From assembly GCA_039586815.1 (NCBI GenBank), contig JBDHJR010000004.1, forward strand, positions 116,627-180,626: DNA of 64,000 nucleotides, given 5' to 3'. The position numbers were made by a program, and so were the translations under genes. The notes below the pieces were generated by a model. The model saw only the letters and a list, made by a program, of their open reading frames with translations, was not told the origin of the DNA and did no database searches. The stretch comes from WVYX01 sp039586815. Its GTDB lineage: Bacteria; Gemmatimonadota; Gemmatimonadetes; Gemmatimonadales; GWC2-71-9. This document shows, piece after piece, positions 40,090-48,042 of the stretch (positions are counted from its first letter, which is position 1; each line of letters begins with the position of its first letter).

Positions 40090-41348
40090 CGCGCGTCTAT
40101 CTCCACACCTTCGGCTGTAAAGCAAACCAGTACGATACCGAGACGGTGCGCCAGGCCCTCGAATCCGTGGGCGCTTCGGTCGTGACGGATCCCGCCGATG
40201 CGGACGCTGCGGTTGTGAACTCGTGCACGGTGACCCACGTGGGCGAGTCGAAGATGCGGGGACTGGTCCGCCGGCTCGCGCGCCGCAACGACGGAGTCCG
40301 CACGGTGGTGATGGGCTGCGCCGCGGCGCTCGACGACGGCACCATCGCGGGGTTGCCCAACGTGTCGGGTGTAGTGGCCGGCACGGAGCCGGCGCGAGTG
40401 CTCGAGGCCCTGGGGCTGCCCGCAGACGGTGTGGATCCAGTGCTGCGCAGCTTTGGACGTGGCAGTCGCGCCTGGGTGAAGGTCCAGGACGGATGCGATG
40501 AACATTGCACCTTCTGCGCCACTACGCTGGCGCGGGGCGCGAACGTGTCGCGTCGGCCGGAGGAGATCGTCGAGGAGGCGGCCGCTCTCGCCGAGTCCCA
40601 CGAAGAGCTCGTGCTGACGGGCGTTCACATCGGGGCATACGGCAGGGATCGCGCCGACCAACTCACACTGGCAACCCTGCTGGAGCGCCTGGTGAGCGCG
40701 GTGCCGCGGGTGCGCTTCCGCCTGTCGTCGGTCGAAGCGACGGAGCTGGACGACCGACTGGCGGAGCTGATGCTCGGCGCGCCCGACCGGCTCGCTCCGC
40801 ATCTGCACGCCCCGCTCCAGTCGGGAAGCGACCACGTGCTCAAACGCATGGGACGCCACTGGTACACGGCCGCGCGCTACCGCGAGCGCATCACTCGACT
40901 CGCGGCCCGGCAGCCCGTGCTGGGGCTGGGCGCGGACGTCATGGTGGGATTCCCGGGGGAGACCGACGCCGACCACGCGGCTACGCTGTCGCTGGTGGAG
41001 AGCCTGCCGTTCACATACCTCCACGTGTTCCCATACTCGGAGCGTCCCGGCGCGGCGGCGCAGCGCCTCGGTCGAGTGGTGGATTCCGGCGTTGCCGCGG
41101 ACCGCTCGGCCGAACTGCGTGCCATCGCGGCCGAGAAGGGTGCGGCGTACCGCGCGCGCCAGCACGGCCGCGACGCCGACGTCGTGCTGCTGCGCCGCTC
41201 CGGCGGTTGGTTCGAGGGCCTCACCGAGGATTACCTTACCGTGTACATGCCTGCTGATCGCGCGCTGCCCGGCAGGTTCGGGGCGGCGCTGCACCGCGCC
41301 GCAGACGGCACTCTGCAGGCGCAGCCCGCACTCCCTCGAGAGCCATGA
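40086..41348 (+). CDS. mtaB: tRNA t6A37 methylthiotransferase MtaB
   Basis: This is a 420-residue radical-SAM methylthiotransferase that converts t6A37 to ms2t6A37 in tRNAs reading ANN codons. The N-terminal UPF0004 domain carries three Cys (TFGCKANQYD, NSCTVTH, MGCAA) for one Fe-S cluster. The radical-SAM motif is GCDEHCTFCATTLARG. The QSGSDHVLKRMGR segment follows, and a TRAM-like tail ends the protein. HTFGCKANQ distinguishes it from MiaB (ETYGCQMN). It overlaps its neighbours on both sides by 4 bases. Confidence 0.92.
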   Translation: MTRVYLHTFGCKANQYDTETVRQALESVGASVVTDPADADAAVVNSCTVTHVGESKMRGLVRRLARRNDGVRTVVMGCAAALDDGTIAGLPNVSGVVAGTEPARVLEALGLPADGVDPVLRSFGRGSRAWVKVQDGCDEHCTFCATTLARGANVSRRPEEIVEEAAALAESHEELVLTGVHIGAYGRDRADQLTLATLLERLVSAVPRVRFRLSSVEATELDDRLAELMLGAPDRLAPHLHAPLQSGSDHVLKRMGRHWYTAARYRERITRLAARQPVLGLGADVMVGFPGETDADHAATLSLVESLPFTYLHVFPYSERPGAAAQRLGRVVDSGVAADRSAELRAIAAEKGAAYRARQHGRDADVVLLRRSGGWFEGLTEDYLTVYMPADRALPGRFGAALHRAADGTLQAQPALPREP

Positions 41349-42667
41349 AGCGCGTATACGTCGAGACCTACGGGTGCCAGATGAACGTGGCCGACACCGA
41401 GTTGATCCTGGGGCGGCTCGGAGGGGAGGGTTACGTGGCGACCGAAGATCCGGCGGCGGCCGACGTGATGCTGGTGAACACATGTGCGGTGCGCGACAAC
41501 GCGGAGCAGCGCGTGATCGGTCGTATGGGGGAGCTCAAGCGGCATAAGCGGCCCGGAGTGGTGCTCGGCGTCGTAGGGTGCATGGCGCAGCGCCTGGGGC
41601 AACGGCTGCTCGACGGCGCGCCGCACGTGGACCTGGTGGTGGGTCCCGACGGGTACCGCGGGCTGCCGGAGCTCATAGCCGGGGCGATGAACGGGGCCCG
41701 GGCGGCCGACGTGGAATTCAAGTCGTGGGAGCACTACGAGGACGTCCCCACACACAGGGCGGGTGACCGCGTCGGCGCGTTCGTCACCGTGCAGCGCGGC
41801 TGCGATTATCGGTGCAGCTTCTGCATCGTTCCGATGACGCGGGGACGTGAGCGAAGCCGTAAGCTGGACGACGTGGTAGGTGAGGTGGAGGCTCTCGTCG
41901 CACGGGGCGTCACCGAAGTCACGCTGCTGGGGCAGACGGTGAACAGCTACCACGACGGCGAGCACGACTTCGCCGATTTGTTGCGTGTCGTGGGCGGGTC
42001 GTCGGGGATGCGCCGCGTCCGGTTCACCAGTCCCCATCCCAATGACTTCAGTGACCGCGTCATTCAGGCCATGGCAGAGGTGCCGTCGGTGTGCGAGCAC
42101 GTGCACTTGCCCTTGCAGAGCGGCTCGTCGCGCGTCCTCAAGCGCATGGGACGCCGCTACGACCGCGAGGGCTTCCTCGAGTGCGTGGCGCGCTTGCGCC
42201 GCGCCATTCCGGGCCTGGCACTCACCACGGACATCATCGTGGGCTTCCCGGGGGAGTCGGAGGAGGATTTCCGAGCCACCGAGAGCCTGGTGCGGGAGGT
42301 CGAGTTCGACGACGCCTTCACCTTCCGCTACTCGCCGCGCGAGGGTACCGGGGCTCTCAGGTTGCCCGACCCCGTCCCGGAGGCCGAAGCCGGGGAGCGC
42401 CTGCAGCGGCTCATCGAGGTGGTGCGCCAGGTGGCGCGGCGCAGGAACGTCGCGCTGGTGGGGTCCACGCAGGAGGTATTGGTCGAGAAGGTGGCGCGAC
42501 GCGGCGAGTTGCTGCAGACTAGAACCAGAACCAACAAGATCGTGCTGGTCGACGGCCCCGAAGAGTGGATCGGCTCCTACATCACGGTGCGTCTCACGGG
42601 CACCACCGGAGCCACGTTCACGGGAGCGCCTGCTGCGGCCGGCAAGGAGTTGGCCATCATGGGGTGA
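41345..42667 (+). CDS. miaB: tRNA i6A37 methylthiotransferase MiaB
   Basis: This is a 440-residue radical-SAM enzyme that makes ms2i6A37 in tRNAs reading UNN codons. The N-terminal motif YVETYGCQMNVADTE with NTCAVRDNAEQR and GCMAQR is followed by RGCDYRCSFCIVPMTRGRERSR, QSGSSRVLKRMGRRY and a C-terminal TRAM domain. Adjacent mtaB and miaB look like an old paralogous pair in one operon. Confidence 0.96.
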   Translation: MKRVYVETYGCQMNVADTELILGRLGGEGYVATEDPAAADVMLVNTCAVRDNAEQRVIGRMGELKRHKRPGVVLGVVGCMAQRLGQRLLDGAPHVDLVVGPDGYRGLPELIAGAMNGARAADVEFKSWEHYEDVPTHRAGDRVGAFVTVQRGCDYRCSFCIVPMTRGRERSRKLDDVVGEVEALVARGVTEVTLLGQTVNSYHDGEHDFADLLRVVGGSSGMRRVRFTSPHPNDFSDRVIQAMAEVPSVCEHVHLPLQSGSSRVLKRMGRRYDREGFLECVARLRRAIPGLALTTDIIVGFPGESEEDFRATESLVREVEFDDAFTFRYSPREGTGALRLPDPVPEAEAGERLQRLIEVVRQVARRRNVALVGSTQEVLVEKVARRGELLQTRTRTNKIVLVDGPEEWIGSYITVRLTGTTGATFTGAPAAAGKELAIMG

Positions 42668-42939
42668 AGAACCTCGTCGAGGAGTTCGTGACGCGCGAGT
42701 ACGACCTGCTGGCCCCGAAAGTGGAGGGCTTCTGCGGCTGCGAAATGTGCCGCGAGGACGTGCTGGTGTTCGCGCTCAACCGTCTGACGCCGCACTACGT
42801 GGCCCAGCGCACCGGCGAAGTGCTGGAGAAGGTCGCCCAGCAATCAGAACAGCCGGTGGCGGACGTGTCAGTTGTGCTGCTGGACGGCTTCCGCAAGGTG
42901 AAGGCGGCACCGAGGAAGGGGCACCCGCCGCTCGGGTAG
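42664..42939 (+). CDS. ComFB-family late competence protein
   Basis: This 91-residue protein matches the ComFB family: KNLVEEFVTREYDLL, then FCGCEMCREDVLVFALNRLTPHYVAQRTGEV, with a zinc-like Cys set (C-G-C-x-x-C). ComFB proteins are linked to competence loci and, in cyanobacteria, to cyclic di-nucleotide binding. The GTG at 42664 overlaps the miaB stop. It lies 15 bases before comEC, which supports a link to DNA uptake. Confidence 0.82.
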   Translation: MKNLVEEFVTREYDLLAPKVEGFCGCEMCREDVLVFALNRLTPHYVAQRTGEVLEKVAQQSEQPVADVSVVLLDGFRKVKAAPRKGHPPLG

Positions 42940-42954
42940 CCTAGGGCGGCCCTG

Positions 42955-45249
42955 ATGCCGCCCATTCTCCAGATAGTGATGGCGTACGGGGCCGGTCTAT
43001 GGACCGGCCTCGTGGTTTTGGCACCCCGAGCGCTGCTGTGGGTTGGCGGGCCGCTCGCGCTGGCCGCGGTGCTGCGGCTGGGGTGGCGCGGCGTCGTGGG
43101 TGCTGCCTGGGTGGTCGGTGTGGCGGCGGGCACGCAGCGGGCAGATGTAGCGGCGCAGAGCTGCCGAGCTGTCTGGCGGAGCGGACCGGTCGCGGTCACG
43201 CTGCAGCTGCACGACCGGCCGGGGCGGCGCGGTGTCACTACCGCCTCGGTGCGGCACGCGACCCAGGGCTGCGGCGGCACGGTTCGCGTGCGCATCCACG
43301 ACTCTGCTCCGCTCGCCGGCAGTCGAATCGTGGCGGTGGGTGCGGCCCGGCCGGGAGGCGTCTTGAGCGTGGCGCACCTGCGTGTCCTCAGCGGTGCGCG
43401 TCCCCTGCGCTACAGGATTCGCGGCCTGGTTGCCGAGCGGCTGCGCTCGCTCTACGGAGATCGCTCGGGCTTGGTGGAGGCAATGGTGCTTGGCAGCCGG
43501 CACGATGTGGATCCCGCCGTAAGGCGCGAGTTCGTGCGAGCGGGCCTGGCCCACCTGCTGGCCATATCGGGGCTGCACGTGGGGATCATCGCCGGGTGGC
43601 TCCTGTTGTTGCTGCGCCGCGTGATGCCGCGGCGGCGCGCCTGGCTCGCCAGCGTGGTGGCCACGTGGGCCTACGTGCTGCTGCTGGGGTTCCCCGCGCC
43701 CGCTACGCGCGCGGCCGGCTTCTTCTCCCTCTACGCTCTGGCGCGGTGGCGCCAGCGGCATCCCCCGTTCGCGGCGGTGCTCGCGGTAGCACTGCTGATC
43801 GTGTTGCTGGTTGATCCGCAGGCGGCGAGCGGTGTCGGCACCTGGCTCTCCGTGGCGGCGGTGTGGGGGACCCGCTGGGGTACGAGGCTGCTTCCGTCCC
43901 GCAGGCGCCGTCACCCCGTGGCGCAGCTGGCTGCCGCGTCGCTGGGCGCGACGCTGGCCACCGCGCCGATCACAGCCTTCGCGTTTGGCTCGGTGTCACC
44001 CGCCGGGCTCGTGGCCAATCTCGTGGCGGTGCCATTGGCCGGTGTCGCGGTGCCGGGCGTGCTGGCGAGCATAGGCCTCGGCATCATGGCCGGAGGCGCG
44101 GGTCTGGCGCTGGCGGGGCTGGAGGTGACGGCACGCTGGGCCGCACAGCTTCCGGCGGGGCACCTGAGCTTCGCTCCGGGCCCGGGCGCCGCGCTGCCGT
44201 GGGCGGCCCTGCTTGCTGCTGTGGTGTGGTTCGCCCGCTGCCGGCCGTGCTGGGCGCTCGTCGCCCGACGAGCCCTGCTCGGTTGCGCTCTCGCGGTCTG
44301 GGGTGCGCTGGCGGCGACGGCGCTGGGATCGCGCGCGGGTAAGGGAGAAGTGGCGATCCACCTGCTCGAAGTGGGGCAGGGTGATGCCATTGCGGTCAGG
44401 ACTCCCTCCGGCCGCTGGCTGCTGCTCGACGGCGGCCCTCGTGGGGTGGCGGGCGACATGGGGCGGCGAGTAGTTGCGCCCTTCCTGCGACGGCACCGGG
44501 TGCGCGATCTCACCGCGCTTGTGGTGTCGCACGGCGACGCCGATCACTTGGGCGGCGTGCCGGTCGTGCTGCAGGAGTTTGATCCCGGCCTGGTGCTCGA
44601 GCCGGGCCAGGCGCTGGGGACGGGCCTGTACCTCGAGTACCTGGGTGTGGTGGACCGGCAGGGGCTTGAGTGGCGCGCCGCGCGGGCGGGAGACACGCTG
44701 GTGCTCGATTCCGTGGTGCTGGCAGTGCTGCATCCGTCCGATCGCTGGATGGCGCGGCGCACGGATCCCAACGAGAACTCAGTGGTGCTGCACCTGCGGT
44801 ACGGCTGCTTCGATGCCCTGTTCACGGGCGACATCGGTGCGCCGGCCGAGTCGCTGCTCGTCGCAGAGGTGCCTGAGATCGATCTGCTCAAGGTCGGGCA
44901 CCACGGCTCGGCCGGTGGGACCGGCGCCGCGTGGCTGGACAGCCTGCGCCCCAAGGCAGCCGTAGTCAGCGTGGGGCCGAACAGCTACGGCCACCCTGCG
45001 CCGGAGGTGCTGCGGCGCTTGCGCGCCCGGGACATTCCGCTGTGGCGCACGGATCGAGGCGGCACGGTAACGATCCGGTCGGATGGGCGCTATTTTTCGA
45101 TCGATCAGGGACAGGCTTCTCACGGGTGGGGGATACTACGGTGTCGGATTCGCAACTGGTTACGATCGAGCGCTTCATCCTCGAGCAGGAGCGGCTGCAC
45201 CCCGAGGCCACGGGTGAGCTTACCCAGCTGCTCTATGACATCGCGCTAG
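42955..45249 (+). CDS. comEC: DNA uptake channel ComEC/Rec2
   Basis: This is a 764-residue polytopic protein that moves single-stranded DNA across the inner membrane. An N-terminal soluble/OB-like segment (about 60-160) is followed by the Competence domain with many helices (LAHLLAISGLHVGIIAGWLL) and a C-terminal metallo-beta-lactamase domain (LEVGQGDAIAVRTPSGRWLLLDGG, VVSHGDADHLGGVP, LKVGHHGSAGG). The protein should end near SDGRYFSIDQG, but the frame runs on for about 47 Ser/Arg-rich residues into fbp, overlapping it by over 100 bases. A frameshift near 45110 would explain this. Confidence 0.92.
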   Translation: MPPILQIVMAYGAGLWTGLVVLAPRALLWVGGPLALAAVLRLGWRGVVGAAWVVGVAAGTQRADVAAQSCRAVWRSGPVAVTLQLHDRPGRRGVTTASVRHATQGCGGTVRVRIHDSAPLAGSRIVAVGAARPGGVLSVAHLRVLSGARPLRYRIRGLVAERLRSLYGDRSGLVEAMVLGSRHDVDPAVRREFVRAGLAHLLAISGLHVGIIAGWLLLLLRRVMPRRRAWLASVVATWAYVLLLGFPAPATRAAGFFSLYALARWRQRHPPFAAVLAVALLIVLLVDPQAASGVGTWLSVAAVWGTRWGTRLLPSRRRRHPVAQLAAASLGATLATAPITAFAFGSVSPAGLVANLVAVPLAGVAVPGVLASIGLGIMAGGAGLALAGLEVTARWAAQLPAGHLSFAPGPGAALPWAALLAAVVWFARCRPCWALVARRALLGCALAVWGALAATALGSRAGKGEVAIHLLEVGQGDAIAVRTPSGRWLLLDGGPRGVAGDMGRRVVAPFLRRHRVRDLTALVVSHGDADHLGGVPVVLQEFDPGLVLEPGQALGTGLYLEYLGVVDRQGLEWRAARAGDTLVLDSVVLAVLHPSDRWMARRTDPNENSVVLHLRYGCFDALFTGDIGAPAESLLVAEVPEIDLLKVGHHGSAGGTGAAWLDSLRPKAAVVSVGPNSYGHPAPEVLRRLRARDIPLWRTDRGGTVTIRSDGRYFSIDQGQASHGWGILRCRIRNWLRSSASSSSRSGCTPRPRVSLPSCSMTSR

Positions 45250-46160
45250 CCGGCAAGGTCATCTCGGGCTACGTGCGGCGCGCCGGCCTGGTCGACGTGC
45301 TGGGCGCGTTCGGCCGCACCAACGTGCAGGGGGAGGAGCAGCAGAAGCTCGACGTGATCGCCAACGACACGATGATACAGTCCGTTGCCTACACCGGGCG
45401 CGTGTGCGTGATGGCATCCGAGGAGGACACGGAGCCTTTCCCGATACCGGAGGAGTACAACCCCGGCAAGTACGTGCTGCTCCACGATCCGCTCGACGGC
45501 TCGTCCAACATCGACGTGAACGTGTCGATCGGCACGATCTTCTCGGTGCACCAGCGCGTGACCGAGAAGGGCCCCGGCACGCTGGAGGACTGTCTGCAGG
45601 CGGGGCGCAAGCAGATCGCCGCAGGGTACGTGATACACGGGTCGAGCACGGTGCTGGTGTACACGGTGGGACACGGGGTTCACATGTTCACGCTCGATCC
45701 CACTATCGGCGAGTTCCGGCTGTGCGATCACGACATCAAGACGCCCGCAGTGGGGAAGTACTACAGCATCAACGAGAGCTACTACCAGCGCTGGAGCGAC
45801 GGGTACCGCAAGGTCGTACAGGCGTTCAAGGGAGTGGAGAACTCCGAGCAGCGCAAGAACGCCCGGTACATCGGCTCCCTGGTGGCCGACTTCCACCGCA
45901 ACCTGCTGTCCGGCGGCGTGTTCATGTACCCTGCCGACTCCAAGGCGCCCCAGGGCAAGCTGCGCCTCCTGTATGAGGCGGCGCCGCTCGCGTTCATCGC
46001 CGATCAGGCCGGCGGCGCCGCGACCGACGGTGCCACGCCCATTCTGGACATCCAGCCCACCGAGCTGCACCAGCGCACACCGCTGCTGATCGGCAGCAAG
46101 GACGACGTGGCCTTTGTGCAGCAGACGGTGGCGCAGGCGGACGCGGTGGCGGCCAGGTGA
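45141..46160 (+). CDS. fbp: Fructose-1,6-bisphosphatase, class I
   Basis: This 339-residue enzyme hydrolyses fructose 1,6-bisphosphate in gluconeogenesis. Motifs are EEQQKLDVIAND, ASEEDTEPF (metal-binding acidic residues), the signature HDPLDGSSNIDVNVSIGTIF, and KARYIGS-like KNARYIGSLVADFHRNLLSGG. The GTG at 45141 gives VSDSQLVTIERF; a GTG five codons upstream is an alternative. Both lie inside the 3' end of comEC. It ends with a 4-base overlap with the mutase gene. Confidence 0.93.
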   Translation: MSDSQLVTIERFILEQERLHPEATGELTQLLYDIALAGKVISGYVRRAGLVDVLGAFGRTNVQGEEQQKLDVIANDTMIQSVAYTGRVCVMASEEDTEPFPIPEEYNPGKYVLLHDPLDGSSNIDVNVSIGTIFSVHQRVTEKGPGTLEDCLQAGRKQIAAGYVIHGSSTVLVYTVGHGVHMFTLDPTIGEFRLCDHDIKTPAVGKYYSINESYYQRWSDGYRKVVQAFKGVENSEQRKNARYIGSLVADFHRNLLSGGVFMYPADSKAPQGKLRLLYEAAPLAFIADQAGGAATDGATPILDIQPTELHQRTPLLIGSKDDVAFVQQTVAQADAVAAR

Positions 46161-47698
46161 GCGAGGAGCGGCGCTCGCCGTCGGAGCTCCCCGTCGAGGA
46201 ATCCTACGGGCCAGAGGCACCGGGCGTCTTTCCCTTCACCCGCGGGATCCACCCCACCATGTACCGCGGCCGGCTCTGGACCATGCGCCAGTACGCCGGA
46301 TTCGGTACCGCCGAGGAGACCAACCGCCGCTTCCGCGACCTGCTCGAGGCGGGTCAGACCGGCCTCTCCGTGGCGTTCGATCTCCCCACCCAGATGGGCT
46401 ACGACTCCGATGCACCGGTGGCCGAAGGCGAGGTGGGGCGCGCCGGCGTGGCCATCGACACGGTGGACGACCTCGCCGTGCTGTTCGATGCCATCCCGCT
46501 GGACCGGGTGTCCACTTCCATGACCATCAATGCCACGGCCGCGATCCTGCTGGCCATGTACATCGTGGTGGCGGAGGAGCAGGGGGTGGGGCGCGATCAG
46601 CTGCGCGGCACGGTGCAAAACGACGTGCTCAAGGAGTACATCGCGCGGGGTACGTACATCTACCCGGTCGAGGCGTCGCTGCGCCTGGTCACCGACATCT
46701 TCCGCTTCGTGGTGGACCAGGGGATGAACTTCAATCCGATCTCGGTCAGCGGCTACCACATGCGGGAGGCGGGCGCCACGGCGGTGCAGGAGGTGGCGTT
46801 CACCCTGGCGGACGGGCTCGAGTACCTGGACCGGGCGGCCGCGGCGGGCATCGAGGTCGACCAGCTCGCTCCGCGCGTCTCCTTCTTCTTCGCGGCCCAC
46901 AACGACCTGTTCGAGGAGGTCGCCAAGTTCCGGGCTGCGCGGCGCATGTGGGCCACGCTCGTGCGGGAGCGCTACGGGGCAAATGATGCGAGCTGTCGCC
47001 TGCGGTTCCATACGCAGACCGGCGGGTCGACGCTCACGGCGCAGCAGCCGCTGAACAACGTGGTCCGCGTGACGGTGCAGGCGCTGGCGGCCGCGCTGGG
47101 TGGCACCCAGTCGCTCCACACCAACAGCTACGACGAAGCGCTCGCCCTGCCGAGCCCCGATGCGGCGCGCCTGGCGCTGCGCACCCAGCAGGTCCTGGCC
47201 CACGAATCGGGCACGGCACAGACTGTCGATCCCCTGGGCGGCTCCCACTACGTCGAGCATCTCACCGACGAGCTGGAGCAGGCGGCCCGGGCGCTGCTCG
47301 ACGAGGTGGCCCAGCTGGGCGGCGCCGCGCGCGCTGTGGAGAGCGGGTTCATGCAGGACGCCATCGCGCGCTCGGCCTACCGGTACCAGCGCGAGGTAGA
47401 GGCGGGCAGCACGGTGGTGGTAGGCGTAAACCGCTTCACCGAAGAGGAAGGGCCGCCGCACATCTCGGAGCCCGATTACTCCGCACTGGCAGCGCAGCAG
47501 GTTGAGCGGGTGCGCGGCGCGCGCCAGAGCCGGGACCAGGAGTCCGCGCGCGGGGCGCTCGAGGCGCTCGGGCGGGCGGCCGCGGGCGACGATCCGCTGA
47601 TGCCGCCGATCGTCGAGGCGGTCCGGGCGCGTGCCTCGGTGGGGGAGATCAGCGACACGCTGCGCCAGGTGTGGGGCAGCTTCCACCCGCCCGCTTGA
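46157..47698 (+). CDS. Methylmalonyl-CoA mutase large-subunit-like protein (catalytic barrel only)
   Basis: This is a 513-residue acyl-CoA mutase TIM barrel. Signatures are YGPEAPGVFPFTRGIHPTMY, WTMRQYAGFGTAEETNRRF, SVAFDLPTQMGYDSD, GTVQNDVLKEYIARGTYIYP and FFFAAHNDLFEEVAKFRAARRMW. RQYAGFG and YPVEASLRLV keep the Tyr and Arg that bind the methylmalonyl carboxylate, so methylmalonyl-CoA is more likely than isobutyryl-CoA. The B12-binding domain is absent, so it must pair with a separate small subunit, which is not in the window. It follows fbp by overlap. Confidence 0.88.
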   Translation: MSEERRSPSELPVEESYGPEAPGVFPFTRGIHPTMYRGRLWTMRQYAGFGTAEETNRRFRDLLEAGQTGLSVAFDLPTQMGYDSDAPVAEGEVGRAGVAIDTVDDLAVLFDAIPLDRVSTSMTINATAAILLAMYIVVAEEQGVGRDQLRGTVQNDVLKEYIARGTYIYPVEASLRLVTDIFRFVVDQGMNFNPISVSGYHMREAGATAVQEVAFTLADGLEYLDRAAAAGIEVDQLAPRVSFFFAAHNDLFEEVAKFRAARRMWATLVRERYGANDASCRLRFHTQTGGSTLTAQQPLNNVVRVTVQALAAALGGTQSLHTNSYDEALALPSPDAARLALRTQQVLAHESGTAQTVDPLGGSHYVEHLTDELEQAARALLDEVAQLGGAARAVESGFMQDAIARSAYRYQREVEAGSTVVVGVNRFTEEEGPPHISEPDYSALAAQQVERVRGARQSRDQESARGALEALGRAAAGDDPLMPPIVEAVRARASVGEISDTLRQVWGSFHPPA

Positions 47699-47718
47699 CC
47701 CGTGCTCGGGCTGCGGCT

Positions 47719-47750
47719 AAGTTCCGTAATCTATTGCAGTTACGGAACTT
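47719..47750 (+). repeat. Perfect 11-bp inverted repeat before fmdB
   Basis: Arms AAGTTCCGTAA (47719-47729) and TTACGGAACTT (47740-47750) are perfect complements around a 10-base loop. The right arm ends directly against the AAGG ribosome-binding site of fmdB. It could be a repressor operator, an RNA hairpin controlling fmdB translation, or a terminator after the mutase gene; the lack of a T-run argues against the last. Confidence 0.75.
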
Positions 47751-47754
47751 AAGG

Positions 47755-48042
47755 ATGCCGACGTACGACTACCGCTGTCCCAAGTGCGGGCATGATTACG
47801 AGGCATTTCAGAAGATCTCGGACCAGGCGCGCGCCAAGTGCCCGCAGTGCGGCACCCGCGGGGAGCGGCGCATTACAGGTGGTGCCGGGATCCACTTCAA
47901 GGGCTCCGGCTTCTACATCACCGACTACCAGCGGGCCGGCGACAAGAAGCCCGCGGCGGAGTCCGATGGCGGCAAGAAGTCGGGCGGCTCCGAGAGTTCC
48001 TCCAAGACCGAGAAACCCAAGAAAAAGGGAGCGGAATCCTGA
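47755..48042 (+). CDS. FmdB-family zinc ribbon protein
   Basis: This is a 95-residue protein with an N-terminal zinc ribbon (MPTYDYRCPKCGHDYEAFQKI, then KCPQCGT) that matches the FmdB regulatory-protein family, followed by a short beta segment and a long Lys/Ser/Glu-rich disordered tail. The family is suggested to be regulatory; no direct function is established. AAGG precedes the ATG. It is the first gene after the inverted repeat and overlaps argS. Confidence 0.88.
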   Translation: MPTYDYRCPKCGHDYEAFQKISDQARAKCPQCGTRGERRITGGAGIHFKGSGFYITDYQRAGDKKPAAESDGGKKSGGSESSSKTEKPKKKGAES

